From assembly GCF_001429285.1 (NCBI RefSeq), contig NZ_LMJJ01000006.1, forward strand, positions 90,698 through 154,697: 64,000 bases of DNA, given 5' to 3'. This DNA is from Ensifer sp. Root278. Its GTDB lineage: Bacteria > Pseudomonadota > Alphaproteobacteria > Rhizobiales > Rhizobiaceae. This document shows, piece after piece, positions 1-11,577 of the stretch. Positions within the stretch are counted from its first letter, which is position 1. The number at the start of each line of letters is the position of its first letter. The notes beneath the pieces are model-generated. The model saw only the letters and a list, made by a program, of their open reading frames with translations, searched no databases and was not told the DNA's origin. A program made the position numbers and the translations under genes.

Positions 1-882
1 GACGCCCAGGGGTCGCAGGATACCTTTGCCAAGGCGGCGAACATGTCGACCGGCCTCATCAATGTCAGCCTGTCGCGCTCCGATTACGGCTCGTCGCTGC
101 GTGACAACGCGGCGGTGCTGGCGCTCGCCGCCGAAAGCCGTCCGGTGCCGCCGATCGTTCCCGAGCTGTCGAAGATCGTCGCGCGCGAATGGGAGCAGAA
201 GACTTACACCAGCACCCAGGAACAGGCCTGGATGCTGCTTGCCGCCCGCGCCATCCAGAACGGCGACGAGGATATGGCACTGGAGGTCAATGGCGCATCG
301 AAGACTGGCAGCTATGCCGCCCAGATGACCGGCGACGCGCTTACGACCCATCCGATCGTGATCCGCAACCAGGGCGCCGATCCGGTCTCGGCCGTCGTCA
401 CCACGGTCGCCGCACCTGCCCAGCCGCTTTCGGCCGGCGGCGACGGTTTCACCATCGAGCGTACCTACTACACGCTCGATGGCGCCGAGGCGAACGTCAT
501 GGAAGCGCGACAGAACCAGCGCTATGTCGTCGTACTGAAAGTGACGGAAGCCAACGACTGGCCGTCGCGCGTGCTCGTCACCGACCTGTTGCCGGCCGGC
601 TTCCAGATCGACAATCCGAGCCTCGTCGACAGCGCCCAGCTCAGCAACTTCGAGTGGCTCGGCGAAATCACCGCGACGCATACGGAGTTCCGCAACGACC
701 GCTTCGTCGCGGCGCTGGACCGAAGCACGGGTGCGGGGCGCGAAGTCACGCTCGCCTATGTGGTGCGTGCCGTGACCCCAGGCGTTTACGACCATCCGGC
801 TGCCTCCGTCGAGGATATGTACCGGCCGCAGCTTTCGGCCCGCACTGCCACCGGGCGCATGGAGGTTCAGGCGGCACAATAG
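1..882 (+). CDS. alpha-2-macroglobulin family lipoprotein, C-terminal part (partial)
   Basis: Open from the first base of the window (frame 1) to a TAG at 880-882, so the start lies upstream; about 293 residues are visible. The text resembles the C-terminal region of bacterial alpha-2-macroglobulins of the YfhM type: a helical receptor-like part and a beta-rich end that refers to a DLLPAGFQIDNP stretch and an ...AYVVRAVTPG... stretch, which are typical of this family. These are large periplasmic, lipid-anchored proteins thought to trap attacking proteases. The next gene is penicillin-binding protein 1C, 8 bases downstream, and this pairing is the classic yfhM-pbpC arrangement, which strongly supports the call. 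The thioester-bearing part would be outside the window. Confidence 0.8.
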   Translation, partial: DAQGSQDTFAKAANMSTGLINVSLSRSDYGSSLRDNAAVLALAAESRPVPPIVPELSKIVAREWEQKTYTSTQEQAWMLLAARAIQNGDEDMALEVNGASKTGSYAAQMTGDALTTHPIVIRNQGADPVSAVVTTVAAPAQPLSAGGDGFTIERTYYTLDGAEANVMEARQNQRYVVVLKVTEANDWPSRVLVTDLLPAGFQIDNPSLVDSAQLSNFEWLGEITATHTEFRNDRFVAALDRSTGAGREVTLAYVVRAVTPGVYDHPAASVEDMYRPQLSARTATGRMEVQAAQ

Positions 883-890
883 GCACGACC

Positions 891-2972
891 ATGTCGATTG
901 GGCGCAAACTGCTGATCGCCTTGCCCGTCTGCCTGCTGCTGACGGGGCTGACGGGCTTTGCGATCGAGAAGGCCGACGAGGCCTTTCCGCCCCCACTTGC
1001 GGAGGCTGGCGTCGTCTCACGTGAGGTGGACGATGCCAACGGGCAGTTGCTGCGCGCCTTCGCAACACCGGAAGGTCTCTGGCGGTTGAAGACGACGGTC
1101 GACGATGTCGATCCGCAGTTTCTTGAGATGCTGATCGCCTATGAGGACCAGCGCTTCCAGGAGCATTCGGGCGTCGATTTCCTCGCGCTCGGCCGCGCTG
1201 CTCTTCAATTCGTCAGCAACGGCCGGATCGTCTCAGGCGCCTCGACACTCTCGATGCAAGTTGCACGCCTGATCGAGCCGCGCGCGCAGCGCTCCGTCAC
1301 CGCGAAGCTCCTGCAGATCGCCCGCGCTATCCAGATCGAAAGGCGCCTATCGAAGGACCAGATCCTCAACCTCTACCTCACCCACGCGCCCTATGGCGGA
1401 AACATCGAGGGTGTGCGCGCCGCAAGTCTCGCCTGGCTCGGCAAGGAGCCGAAGCGGCTGACGGCCGGTGAGGCAGCGCTGCTCGTCGCCCTGCCGCAAT
1501 TGCCGGAAAAGCGCCGGCCGGATCGCAATCATGCCGCGGCAGTCGCTGCCCGCGAGCGGGTGCTGACCCGTCTCGCCGTCGCTGACGTCATCGGGGACGG
1601 CGAAGCCGAGCGCGCAATCGCGACATCTGTCCCCTCGCGCCGCCTACAGCTGCCGTCCTATGCCGCCCATCTCGCCGAGCGCGCGTTGCGCAAGGACGCG
1701 CACGCGGCCCGGCATCAGACGACCTTGCGCCTCGCCGTCCAGCGTAACCTCGAGGCCGTGGCAAAGGAGGGCGCTGCCAAGCTGGGGCCGAAGGTTTCGG
1801 TCGCCATGATGATGGCCGATGCCAAAACCGGCGAGATCGTCGCTTCGGTCGGATCTGCCGACTATTTTGATGCGAGCCGCTCCGGTTGGATCGACATGAC
1901 CCGTATCACGCGCTCGCCGGGTTCCACCCTCAAGCCGTTCATCTACGGCCTCGCCTTCGAAGAGGGGCTCGTCAGCCAGGAAACGATCATCGAGGATCGG
2001 CCGGCGGACTTCTTCGGCTATCGTCCGCGCAACTTCGACATGAGCTATCAGGGCGATGTCAGCGTGCGCGAGGCGCTGCAACTCTCCTTGAACGTGCCGG
2101 CGATCCGCCTTCTCGATGCGGTCGGCCCGGCTGAGCTGATGATGCGCTTCCGCCGCGCCGAGGTTAAACCGGGGCTGCCGGCAGGCGAAGCGCCCGGACT
2201 TGCCATTGGCCTTGGCGGCGTCGGACTTTCGCTGCGCGATATCGTCCAGCTTTATGCAGCACTTGCCAATCGCGGCTTCCCCCTTCGTCTTGGCGACGGC
2301 ATCGATGGCAAGGCCGGCCTGATCGAGGCCGAACCCTTACTTTCCCCCGTCGCCGTCTGGAATGTTTCCGATGCGCTCTCGGGCGTGTTGCCGCCGACGG
2401 GCAGCCGCCAGCGCGGCATCGCCTACAAGACCGGCACCAGCTACGGCTACCGCGACGCCTGGTCGGTCGGCTATGACGGCCGCCACGTGCTCGGTGTCTG
2501 GGTCGGCCGTCCCGACAACGGTGCCGTACCGGGCCTCACCGGCTATGGCAGTGCCGCCCCCATTCTCTTCGAAGGCTTCGCCAAGTCAGGCTTCGGCATA
2601 ACGCCGCTACCGGATGCTCCTGCCGGCGCGATCCGCATTTCGCAAGCGGAACTGCCGATCAGCCAGCGCCGCTTCTCGCTGACCGCTAGCGGCCTCGTCA
2701 ACGCTTCAGCGCGCGAACCGGCGCCGCAGATCGTCTTCCCGCCCGAAGGCGCGCGCGTCGAACTTGGGATGGATCATCAGGCAATTTCGCCGCTGACGCT
2801 CAAGCTGCAAGGCGGACGAGCGCCATTCCGCTGGCTCGCCAATGGCCGGCCTCTCCCTGAGCTGACCCGGCGCCGCGTGACACAATGGCAGCCGGATGGG
2901 GTCGGCTATTCGACACTCACCGTCATCGACGCGGTCGGCCGCGCCGCCAGCGTGCGCGTCTTTATCGAGTAG
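891..2972 (+). CDS. pbpC: penicillin-binding protein 1C
   Basis: A 693-residue bifunctional peptidoglycan synthase. A short N-terminal membrane anchor (about residues 6-24) is followed by a family-51 glycosyltransferase domain (EDQRF and SGASTLSMQVAR motifs, the latter around residue 120), then a transpeptidase domain with SxxK in SPGSTLKPF, SxN in SLNVPA and KTGTSYG, and a C-terminal domain of the PBP1C type. All catalytic motifs are present, so the enzyme should polymerise and cross-link glycan strands in the periplasm. The frame is open far upstream, to 189, but that stretch overlaps the preceding gene and does not resemble the family. The ATG at 891 gives a proper membrane signal. It forms an operon with the alpha-2-macroglobulin gene. 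Confidence 0.93.
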   Translation: MSIGRKLLIALPVCLLLTGLTGFAIEKADEAFPPPLAEAGVVSREVDDANGQLLRAFATPEGLWRLKTTVDDVDPQFLEMLIAYEDQRFQEHSGVDFLALGRAALQFVSNGRIVSGASTLSMQVARLIEPRAQRSVTAKLLQIARAIQIERRLSKDQILNLYLTHAPYGGNIEGVRAASLAWLGKEPKRLTAGEAALLVALPQLPEKRRPDRNHAAAVAARERVLTRLAVADVIGDGEAERAIATSVPSRRLQLPSYAAHLAERALRKDAHAARHQTTLRLAVQRNLEAVAKEGAAKLGPKVSVAMMMADAKTGEIVASVGSADYFDASRSGWIDMTRITRSPGSTLKPFIYGLAFEEGLVSQETIIEDRPADFFGYRPRNFDMSYQGDVSVREALQLSLNVPAIRLLDAVGPAELMMRFRRAEVKPGLPAGEAPGLAIGLGGVGLSLRDIVQLYAALANRGFPLRLGDGIDGKAGLIEAEPLLSPVAVWNVSDALSGVLPPTGSRQRGIAYKTGTSYGYRDAWSVGYDGRHVLGVWVGRPDNGAVPGLTGYGSAAPILFEGFAKSGFGITPLPDAPAGAIRISQAELPISQRRFSLTASGLVNASAREPAPQIVFPPEGARVELGMDHQAISPLTLKLQGGRAPFRWLANGRPLPELTRRRVTQWQPDGVGYSTLTVIDAVGRAASVRVFIE

Positions 2973-2974
2973 CG

Positions 2975-3163
2975 GCGCTCCGTTCACGCACGCCATCCTC
3001 GGGATTTGCAGCCAGTACTGCCGCGGTGGCCGATGTCGCCGCCGTGTTCCTCGCTTCCTTCACGCTCGGGCGGCTGGCTGGTGGCGCCGGCCACCTGGTG
3101 CCCCGCGCTTGCGGCTCGATCCTCATCGGCCTTGGCCTGATGCTGGCGAGCCAGCCGATCTGA
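2975..3163 (+). pseudogene. LysE/RhtB-type exporter, C-terminal remnant
   Basis: After the pbpC stop, one frame reads through a hydrophobic segment (VADVAAVFLASFTLGRLAGG) and ends with GSILIGLGLMLASQPI. This ending resembles the last transmembrane helix of LysE/RhtB amino-acid exporters, where a (V/G)GxLIGLGLRLA motif is common. No start codon or N-terminal four-fifths of such a protein is present, so I read this as the tail of a lost gene. It could equally be a chance hydrophobic frame. Confidence 0.35.
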
Positions 3164-3238
3164 CTATCACAAGACGACCGGTGCCCGCGTGGCTACCTTG
3201 GTGTATCGTGAGACACGCTGGAGTGGAGGGGCCGGACC

Positions 3239-4042
3239 ATGCTGAATGCAACCGAGATCGCCAAGGCTGCCGAAAGCCTGCATCAGGCAGAGCAGGATCG
3301 AAAACAGATCGGGCTTCTGTCGCTCAAACATCCCGACATGACTGTCGACGACGCCTATGCGATCCAGGCGGCCTTGGTCAGGCGCAAGCGCGACGACGGC
3401 CACCGCATCATCGGCTGGAAAATCGGCCTGACGTCCAACGCCATGCAGCAGGCACTCGGCATCGACACGCCGGATTCCGGCGTACTCTTCGACAACATGC
3501 TGTTCGATGATGGCGCAAGCATTCCGGCCGACCGCTTCATTCAACCACGGGTCGAAGCCGAGATCGCCTTCGTGATGAAGGCCGGGCTGAAGGGTCCGCG
3601 CGTCAATATCGTCCAGGTGCTGAACGCCACGGACTATGTGATGCCGGCGCTGGAAATCCTCGACAGCCGCATCGTCCGCACGGATCCGAAAAGCAAGAAG
3701 GCGCGAACCCTCGTCGATGCGATCTCTGACAATGCCGCCAATGGCGGCCTCATCCTCGGCGGTCGCGCCGTACGTCCGGATAGGGTCGACATGCGCTGGA
3801 TGGGCGCTATCGTCTCGCGCAATGCGGTGATCGAGGAGACGGGGCTTGCGGCCGGCGTCCTCAACCATCCGGCCCGCGGCATCGCCTGGCTTGCCAACCG
3901 GCTTGCGCAATGCGGCGATGCAATCGAGCCCGGTCAGATCGTCCTCTCAGGCTCTTTCATCCGCACGCTCGAGGCCAAGAGCGGCGACACGATCGTCGCC
4001 GATTTCGGTGCCTATGGCTCGGTGAGCTGCCACTTCGCGTAG
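3239..4042 (+). CDS. 2-oxo-hept-4-ene-1,7-dioate hydratase family protein
   Basis: A 267-residue member of the fumarylacetoacetase-like hydratase/decarboxylase family (HpaH, MhpD, DmpE). The GWKIGLTS segment near residue 60 and the PRVEAEIAFV segment near residue 103 carry the Lys and the Glu-x-Glu metal ligands typical of these Mg2+ enzymes, followed by EILDSRI. HpaH adds water to 2-oxohepta-4-ene-1,7-dioate in homoprotocatechuate meta-cleavage. No other hpa genes are nearby, so the true substrate cannot be fixed from context. The ATG at 3239 is preceded by a good GGAGGGG ribosome site. It converges with ttuD; a 7-bp stem (4037-4043 with 4057-4063) lies between the two stops. Confidence 0.8.
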   Translation: MLNATEIAKAAESLHQAEQDRKQIGLLSLKHPDMTVDDAYAIQAALVRRKRDDGHRIIGWKIGLTSNAMQQALGIDTPDSGVLFDNMLFDDGASIPADRFIQPRVEAEIAFVMKAGLKGPRVNIVQVLNATDYVMPALEILDSRIVRTDPKSKKARTLVDAISDNAANGGLILGGRAVRPDRVDMRWMGAIVSRNAVIEETGLAAGVLNHPARGIAWLANRLAQCGDAIEPGQIVLSGSFIRTLEAKSGDTIVADFGAYGSVSCHFA

Positions 4043-4074
4043 CGCGAACGTGGCTGGCTACGCACACGCCCGTT

Positions 4075-5343
4075 TCACTGCACCAGGATGGCGCGGAAAT
4101 CATTCACATTGGTGCCGGTCGGCCCCGGCTTGAAGAGATCGCCGAGCGCATTAAACGCCGTCCAGCTGTCGTTCTTCTGCAGCAGCGCTGCCGCATCAAG
4201 CCGTTGGGCGACGAGCCGGGCGATGGTCGTATCATCGGCAAAGGCGCCGGCATTGTCCTCAGAGCCGTCAATGCCGTCGGTATCGGCGGCAAGCGCCGAG
4301 ACACCGTTGGCGCCATCGATGCCGAGCGCCAGCGCCAGCAGAAACTCGCTGTTGCGGCCACCCTTGCCCTTCCCGCGGATCGTCACCGTCGTCTCTCCAC
4401 CCGAGAGAACGACGACAGGCTTGGTAAACGGCCGGCCGCGACCGGCAACCTCACGGGCGATCGCCGCATGCACGCCGCCAACATCGCGCGCCTCGCCCTC
4501 GATCGCATCGGAAAGAATGATCGCTTCAATGCCCGCGGCACGCGCCTCGGTAGCCGCAGCCTCGAGCGAGACCGACGCGGACGCGATGAGCCGGACTTCG
4601 TTTCGGGCAAAGCGCAGATCGTCAGGCGACGGCGCGGCGCTATTCGGGCTTTTTATCCAAGCCATGACATTGGCGGGCAAATCCAGGCTGTAGCGCTCGA
4701 TCAGCGTCAGCGCATCCTCGCGAGTGCTCGCATCGGCAAGCGTGGGGCCGGAAGCGACCAGCGCCGGATCGTCGCCTGGAATATCGGAGACGATCAGCGA
4801 GACGACCTTTGCCGGATAGGCGGCGGCGGCAAGCCTGCCGCCCTTGATCATCGAGACGTGCTTGCGCACGGCGTTCATGGCGCTGATCGGCGCACCGGAG
4901 GCAAGCAGTGCCCGGTTGACGGCAATCTCGTCTTCCAGCGCCAGGCCGGGCGGAGGCGAAGGCAGAAGCGCCGAGCCACCGCCGCAGACGAGCGCCACGA
5001 CGAGGTCGTCCTCCGTCAGCCCGGTGACTTCGGTGAGCAAACGCTTCGAGGCAAGTAAACCGTTTTCATCGGGGAGTGGATGCGATGCTTCAAGCACCTC
5101 GATCTTCTCGCAAGGGGCAGCGTAGCCATAGCGGGTGACGACCACGCCAGAAAGCGGGCCATCCCAATGGCGCTCGAAGGCGGCCGCCATCTGCGCCGCG
5201 CCCTTGCCGGCGCCGACGACCACCGTGCGCCCCTTCGGCCGCTCCGGCAGATTGGCCGCAATCACCTTTTCCGGGTCAGCCGCGGCAACGGCCGAGGTGA
5301 ACAGCGTTTCCAGGAAGCGGCGTGGGTCGGTGATGGCTGGCAT
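4075..5343 (-). CDS. ttuD: glycerate 2-kinase (TtuD/GckA, MOFRL type)
   Basis: A 422-residue type-2 glycerate kinase. The N-terminal DUF4147 part shows [12 protein letters not shown] and [15 protein letters not shown]; the C-terminal MOFRL domain shows [10 protein letters not shown] and [14 protein letters not shown]. It phosphorylates D-glycerate, here probably to 2-phosphoglycerate, closing the glyoxylate-to-glycolysis route encoded just upstream by gcl, hyi and glxR. In rhizobia the same protein is known from tartrate utilisation (TtuD). The chosen ATG at 5343 begins MPAITDP; the frame stays open further upstream through a repeat element, which is not plausible coding sequence. The 230-bp gap to glxR contains two copies of a palindromic repeat and a strong hairpin, so expression may be partly uncoupled from the upstream genes. 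Confidence 0.88.
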   Translation of the reverse strand: MPAITDPRRFLETLFTSAVAAADPEKVIAANLPERPKGRTVVVGAGKGAAQMAAAFERHWDGPLSGVVVTRYGYAAPCEKIEVLEASHPLPDENGLLASKRLLTEVTGLTEDDLVVALVCGGGSALLPSPPPGLALEDEIAVNRALLASGAPISAMNAVRKHVSMIKGGRLAAAAYPAKVVSLIVSDIPGDDPALVASGPTLADASTREDALTLIERYSLDLPANVMAWIKSPNSAAPSPDDLRFARNEVRLIASASVSLEAAATEARAAGIEAIILSDAIEGEARDVGGVHAAIAREVAGRGRPFTKPVVVLSGGETTVTIRGKGKGGRNSEFLLALALGIDGANGVSALAADTDGIDGSEDNAGAFADDTTIARLVAQRLDAAALLQKNDSWTAFNALGDLFKPGPTGTNVNDFRAILVQ

Positions 5344-5366
5344 TTGTCTCCCCTTAGAGCACTTAC

Positions 5367-5412
5367 GCAATTTCCGGGCGGAAAACCGCTTCACACTTTT
5401 CCTGGAATTGCT
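5367..5412. repeat. dispersed palindromic intergenic repeat, copy A
   Basis: A 46-bp imperfect palindrome beginning GCAATTTCCGGGCGG, with the core GAAAACCGCTTCACACTTTTCC, whose left half is CGGAAAACCG-like and which ends GGAATTGCT. Nearly the same sequence occurs at 5526-5573 and, inverted, at 26793-26835. It has no coding capacity and matches the general style of rhizobial short intergenic palindromes. Confidence 0.8.
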
Positions 5413-5423
5413 TGATGATGTCT

Positions 5424-5452
5424 CGGGCGGCGGTTCCTCCAACCGCCGCCCG
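5424..5452. terminator. strong GC hairpin between glxR and ttuD
   Basis: A perfect 12-bp stem (CGGGCGGCGGTT at 5424-5435 paired with 5441-5452) closes a 5-base loop. There is no U tract on either strand, so it is not a canonical intrinsic terminator. It may stabilise or partly terminate the gcl-hyi-glxR transcript before ttuD. Confidence 0.45.
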
Positions 5453-5525
5453 GACACATGACCGGCCCGGCACAATAGGACGCCAGACGGATCATGTGCA
5501 TTTCATGCCTTGCGCTTTTGAAGCG

Positions 5526-5573
5526 GCGCAATTCCGAACGGAAAACCGCTTCACACTTTTCCGGGAATTGCGC
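5526..5573. repeat. dispersed palindromic intergenic repeat, copy B
   Basis: A 48-bp element bounded by the perfect inverted ends GCGCAATTCC and GGAATTGCGC, with the same internal GAAAACCGCTTCACACTTTTCC as copy A in the same orientation. Its right edge runs into the stop codon of glxR (5573-5575), so the repeat lies in the immediate 3' end of that message. Confidence 0.82.
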
Positions 5574-6457
5574 TAGGCGACCTGGTGGTTCGCCATGCGC
5601 TCCAGCGCGCGCACGAGACCCGAGTGATCGAGACCGCTGTCGCCGTTGGCGGCGCAGTTGTTGAAGAGCTCCTGCGTTGCTGCCGTGTTTGGCAGCGAGA
5701 TGCCGAGCGACTTTGCGCCCTGGAGAGCCAGGTTCAGGTCCTTCTGGTGCAGCGAGATGCGGAAGCCCGGGTCGAAGGTGCGCTTGATCATGCGCTCGCC
5801 GTGTACCTCGAGAATACGCGAGGAAGCAAAGCCGCCCATCAGCGCCTCGCGAACACGTGCCGGGTCGGCGCCGGCCTTGGACGCGAAGACAAGCGCTTCC
5901 GAAACCGCTTCGATCGTCAGCGCGACGATGATCTGGTTGGCAACCTTGGTGACCTGGCCGTCGCCGCAGTCACCAACGAGGGTGATGTTCTTGCCCATCA
6001 GCTGCAGGAGCGGCAGGGCGCGGTCGAAGCTTTCCTGGGCGCCGCCGGCCATGATCGAGAGCGAGGCGTTCTTGGCGCCGACTTCGCCGCCGGAGACCGG
6101 AGCGTCGATATATTCGGCGCCGGTTTCGCGAACCTTCTTGGCGAATTCCTTCGTCTCGATCGGCGAGATCGAGCTCATGTCGATGACGAGCTTGCCCTTG
6201 GAAAGGCCGTAAGCAACGCCGTTTTCGCCGAAGAGGACGTCCTTGACCTCAGGCGTGTCCGGCAGCATCAGGATGATCGTGTCGACGGTCTCGGCGAGCG
6301 CCTTCGGCGTTTCGACGAATTTCAAACCGTTGTCGAGCAGTTCCTGGCGCGGCGGAATGACGAACTTCGAGGTGACGATGGTGTGGCCGGCATCCTGCAA
6401 GTGGCGCGCCATCGGCGTGCCCATGATACCCAGTCCAATGAAACCGATTGTTGCCAT
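5573..6457 (-). CDS. glxR: 2-hydroxy-3-oxopropionate (tartronate semialdehyde) reductase
   Basis: A 294-residue beta-hydroxyacid dehydrogenase. The N-terminal Rossmann fold begins GFIGLGIMGTPMARHL. The substrate-binding DAPVSGGEVGA motif lies near residue 120, and the catalytic lysine is in GQVTKVANQ near residue 170. It reduces tartronate semialdehyde to D-glycerate with NAD(P)H in the cytoplasm. It lies 5 bases downstream of hyi and is the third gene of a gcl-hyi-glxR operon, exactly where this step is expected. Length and motifs are normal for GarR/GlxR. The start ATG at 6457 is unambiguous, because the conserved glycine motif begins at residue 5. Confidence 0.92.
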   Translation of the reverse strand: MATIGFIGLGIMGTPMARHLQDAGHTIVTSKFVIPPRQELLDNGLKFVETPKALAETVDTIILMLPDTPEVKDVLFGENGVAYGLSKGKLVIDMSSISPIETKEFAKKVRETGAEYIDAPVSGGEVGAKNASLSIMAGGAQESFDRALPLLQLMGKNITLVGDCGDGQVTKVANQIIVALTIEAVSEALVFASKAGADPARVREALMGGFASSRILEVHGERMIKRTFDPGFRISLHQKDLNLALQGAKSLGISLPNTAATQELFNNCAANGDSGLDHSGLVRALERMANHQVA

Positions 6458-6462
6458 GGTGC

Positions 6463-7278
<816 letters not shown>

Positions 7279-7314
7279 GCGATGTCTCCTCCTTGTGTTT
7301 GTCTTTGGAGCGGG

Positions 7315-7338
7315 ATGCGGGCGGAAAACCGCCCGCAT
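7315..7338. other. intercistronic hairpin between gcl and hyi
   Basis: ATGCGGGCGG (7315-7324) pairs perfectly with 7329-7338 around an AAAA loop, only a few bases after the gcl stop. It may protect or process the upstream gcl message. There is no U tract in the direction of transcription. Confidence 0.5.
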
Positions 7339-7343
7339 TTTGC

Positions 7344-9131
7344 TCAGTCGAGCAGGGCGGCCGTGATTGCGGTCGGCACGTCTTCGCCGCGGATCGCCAA
7401 TTCCTCGAACTCGACGACGGCATTGATGTCTGCGCCCATGGAGATGTTGGTGACGCGCTCGAGGATGAACTCGATGACGACGGGAACCTGGTGCTCGTCC
7501 ATCAGCGCCCGTGCCCGATCAAAGGCCTCCTGGAACTCGTTCGGGCTGCGCACCCGGATCGCCTTGCAGCCGAGGCCCTCGGCAACCGCGACGTGGTCGA
7601 CGCCGTACCCCTTCTCTGCATCGCCCGAGGCATTGATGTTGTCGAAGGCAAGGCTGACCTCGAAGTCCATGTTGAAGCCGCGCTGCGCCTGGCGGATGAG
7701 GCCGAGATAGGAATTGTTCACGACCACATGCAGGTAAGGCAGCTTGTGCTGGGCGCCGACCGCCAGTTCCTCGATCAGGAACTGGAAGTCGTAGTCGCCG
7801 GAAAGCGCAACGATCGGCCGGTCCGGATCAGCGGCGCGAACGCCGAGAGCCGCTGGCAAAGTCCAACCGAGCGGGCCAGCCTGGCCGCAGTTGATCCAGT
7901 TGCGCGGCTTGTAGACGTGCAGGAACTGCGCACCGGCGATCTGGCTGAGACCGATGGTCGAGACGTAGCAGGTGTCGCGGCCGAAGGCCTTGTTCATCTC
8001 CTCGTAAACGCGCTGGGGCTTGAGCGGCGTCTGGTCGAAATGGGTCTTGCGCAGCATGGTGCGCTTGCGCTCGCGGCACTCTTCCGCCCAGGCGGACCAA
8101 TCGCGCAGCTTGCCGGCCGTCTTCCACTCCGTCGCGACGTCGAGGAAGAGTTTCAGCGCAGCGCCGGCATCCGAGACGATACCGAAATCAGGGGCGAAGA
8201 CACGACCGATCTGGGTCGGCTCGATATCGACGTGAACGAACTTGCGGCCTTCCGTATAGGTCGGAACGTTGCCGGTGTGGCGATTGGCCCAACGGTTGCC
8301 GACACCGAGAACGAAGTCGGAAGCGAGCATGTTGGCGTTGCCATAGCGGTGCGAGGTCTGCAGGCCGCACATGCCGGCCATCAGCGGATGGTCGTCGGGG
8401 ATCGTGCCCCAGCCCATCAGCGTCGGGATGACAGGAATGCCGGTGATCTCGGCGAATTCGGTCAAGAGGTCCGAGGCGTCGGCGTTGACGATGCCGCCGC
8501 CGGCGACGATCAGCGGACGCTCCGCCTCGTTCAGCATGGCCAGGGCCTTCTCGGCCTGGGCACGCGTCGCTTTCGGCTTATAGGGCTCAAGCGGCTGATA
8601 GGTGTCCGGATCGAACTCGATCTCGGCGAGCTGGACGTCGACCGGCAGGTCGATCAGCACCGGGCCGGGACGGCCGGAGCGCATGATGTGGAAAGCCTTC
8701 TGGAAGACGAAGGGAACCAGCGCCGGCTCCATGACGGTAACCGCCCACTTGGTGACGGGTGCGGCGATCTTCGCAATATCGACAGCCTGGAAGTCTTCCT
8801 TGTCGAGCCGGGCGCGCGGCGCCTGCCCAGTGATGCAGAGGATCGGGATCGAATCCGCTGAAGCCGAATAGAGGCCGGTGATCATGTCTGTGCCGGCCGG
8901 GCCCGACGTGCCGATGCAGACGCCGATATTGCCATGCTTGGCGCGGGTATAACCTTCGGCCATATGCGAGGCACCCTCGACGTGGCGGGCGAGAATGTGG
9001 CGGACGGAACCGCGGGCCTTCAGAGCCGAATAGAACGGGTTGATGGCGGCGCCAGGTACGCCGAAGGCACAGTCGATGCCTTCCTTCTCCAGAACATAAA
9101 CAGCCGCGTCAACGGCACGCATCTTAGCCAT
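7344..9131 (-). CDS. gcl: glyoxylate carboligase
   Basis: A 595-residue thiamine-diphosphate enzyme of the acetolactate synthase family that joins two glyoxylates to tartronate semialdehyde and CO2. Three domains are visible: the N-terminal PYR domain ([12 protein letters not shown]), a central FAD/ADP-binding domain, and a C-terminal PP domain with [14 protein letters not shown] and [10 protein letters not shown]. The usual ThDP-activating glutamate is replaced by valine: the segment reads RHVEGA with Val at residue 51. This substitution is the known hallmark of glyoxylate carboligase, so the specificity call is firm. The ATG at 9131 has GGAGGAAAT upstream. It is first in the operon with hyi and glxR, and its promoter region carries an IclR operator. 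Confidence 0.95.
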   Translation of the reverse strand: MAKMRAVDAAVYVLEKEGIDCAFGVPGAAINPFYSALKARGSVRHILARHVEGASHMAEGYTRAKHGNIGVCIGTSGPAGTDMITGLYSASADSIPILCITGQAPRARLDKEDFQAVDIAKIAAPVTKWAVTVMEPALVPFVFQKAFHIMRSGRPGPVLIDLPVDVQLAEIEFDPDTYQPLEPYKPKATRAQAEKALAMLNEAERPLIVAGGGIVNADASDLLTEFAEITGIPVIPTLMGWGTIPDDHPLMAGMCGLQTSHRYGNANMLASDFVLGVGNRWANRHTGNVPTYTEGRKFVHVDIEPTQIGRVFAPDFGIVSDAGAALKLFLDVATEWKTAGKLRDWSAWAEECRERKRTMLRKTHFDQTPLKPQRVYEEMNKAFGRDTCYVSTIGLSQIAGAQFLHVYKPRNWINCGQAGPLGWTLPAALGVRAADPDRPIVALSGDYDFQFLIEELAVGAQHKLPYLHVVVNNSYLGLIRQAQRGFNMDFEVSLAFDNINASGDAEKGYGVDHVAVAEGLGCKAIRVRSPNEFQEAFDRARALMDEHQVPVVIEFILERVTNISMGADINAVVEFEELAIRGEDVPTAITAALLD

Positions 9132-9189
9132 GGGATTTCCTCCTATTTCCTGAAAACATAATCCATAATTTTCGATACGCAACACATAA

Positions 9190-9217
9190 ATGGAAATCAT
9201 TTCCATAATGTGGAAAT
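9190..9217. promoter_or_regulatory. IclR-type operator in the gcl/iclR divergent promoter
   Basis: TGGAAATCATTTCCA at 9191-9205 is a perfect palindrome around a central C. It matches the consensus described for E. coli IclR (TGGAAATNATTTCCA). A third half-site, TGGAAAT, follows at 9211-9217, forming a second dyad with ATTTCCA at 9199-9205. The site lies about 60 bp upstream of gcl and about 85 bp upstream of the divergent IclR-family gene, so it probably serves both. Confidence 0.85.
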
Positions 9218-9301
9218 AAAGATTTTCAACAATTCGGAGAAAATCCCTCCGTGGCCTGATAGAGGATGATGGCGAGAGACGTGATTTGCAGAGAGGCTTC
9301 G

Positions 9302-10123
9302 ATGGATGGCAACGGCAGGGGAAAACGCGGACGCAAGGCGGGCGAGAATGCAGCACCGTCATCCGTACAGGTGCTCGATCGCAGCCTTGCTCTTCTGACG
9401 GTGGTCGCCGAGGAGGACGGCTCGACCCTGACCCAGCTTGCCGACCAGACCGGCATGCCGCCATCCACAGTGCATCGTCTGCTGACGACACTGGCCGGCC
9501 ACGGCATGGTAATGAACGACCCGGACACCGGCGCCTGGACCGTCGGCCTCAAGGCCTTCGAGATCGGCAACGCCTATCTGCGCTTCCGCAAGCTCGGAAC
9601 GATCAGCCGCCCCTTCCTCAAGGGCCTCATGGAGGAAAGCGGCGAAACGGCGAATATCGGCATCGAGGAAGGCGGCGATGTCGTTTTCATCTCGCAGGTC
9701 GAAAGCCACGCGCCGATGCGCGCCTTCTTCCGCCCCGGCCGCCGTGGTCCGGTTCATGCCTCCGGCATCGGCAAGGCGATCCTTTCGACCTGGTCGGACA
9801 AGGAGATCGCTCAGCTGCTCGGTGGCCGTGAACTCGCGCATTTCACCGACAAGACCCGCGACACGCTGTCGGCGCTCTTGAAGGACATCCAGGAAATCCG
9901 TCACCGCGGCTGGTCCGTCGACGATGAGGAGCACACGCTCGGCATGCGCTGTGTCGCAGCACCAATCTTCAACGAATATGGCGAAACCATCGCCGGCATC
10001 TCGATCTCCGGCCCGTCCGTCCGCGTCAGCGACCAGAAGCTTTCGACGTTCGGCCCCATCGTGCGCGAACGCGCCGACGCCCTGACGAGGGCAATGGGTG
10101 GCAAACGACCGGAAGACCTGTAA
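9302..10123 (+). CDS. IclR-family regulator of the glyoxylate operon
   Basis: A 273-residue IclR-family protein. A basic N-terminal tail precedes a winged helix-turn-helix (about residues 20-80: [27 protein letters not shown]). The effector domain has the typical [35 protein letters not shown] and ISGPSVR blocks. Divergence from gcl and the palindrome between them indicate that it controls gcl-hyi-glxR, most likely in response to glyoxylate or a related acid, as IclR and AllR do. I chose the ATG at 9302; another at 9266 would add 12 residues with a ribosome site that is too close. A strong terminator follows. Confidence 0.87.
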   Translation: MDGNGRGKRGRKAGENAAPSSVQVLDRSLALLTVVAEEDGSTLTQLADQTGMPPSTVHRLLTTLAGHGMVMNDPDTGAWTVGLKAFEIGNAYLRFRKLGTISRPFLKGLMEESGETANIGIEEGGDVVFISQVESHAPMRAFFRPGRRGPVHASGIGKAILSTWSDKEIAQLLGGRELAHFTDKTRDTLSALLKDIQEIRHRGWSVDDEEHTLGMRCVAAPIFNEYGETIAGISISGPSVRVSDQKLSTFGPIVRERADALTRAMGGKRPEDL

Positions 10124-10130
10124 GCACGAG

Positions 10131-10165
10131 AAAACGCCGCGTATCCAAACGAAACGCGGCGTTTT
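10131..10165. terminator. bidirectional intrinsic terminator
   Basis: AAAACGCCGCGT (10131-10142) pairs perfectly over 12 bp with ACGCGGCGTTTT (10154-10165). The A and T tails on both sides suit termination from either strand. It follows the IclR gene by a few bases and lies about 60 bp downstream of the guanine deaminase stop, so it probably ends both messages. Confidence 0.85.
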
Positions 10166-10224
10166 GAATGGTGGGCTCAACCCTTTTTCGGCTTCGCGAA
10201 CCCCAAAAGGCGTTCAAAGCCCGG

Positions 10225-11573
<1,349 letters not shown>

Positions 11574-11577
<4 letters not shown>

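Noticed and set aside
189..890. An N-terminal extension of penicillin-binding protein 1C by 234 codons
   Set aside because: It overlaps the alpha-2-macroglobulin gene in another frame and is unlike any PBP; ATG at 891 starts a proper membrane anchor.
3239..4042. Assignment of the hydratase to a local meta-cleavage operon
   Set aside because: No other hpa, mhp or dmp gene is nearby and the aromatic island is 30 kb away with intradiol chemistry.
3910..5058. A 382-codon plus-strand frame opposite the glycerate kinase gene
   Set aside because: Arg-rich shadow without domain features; the minus-strand product is a clear MOFRL kinase.
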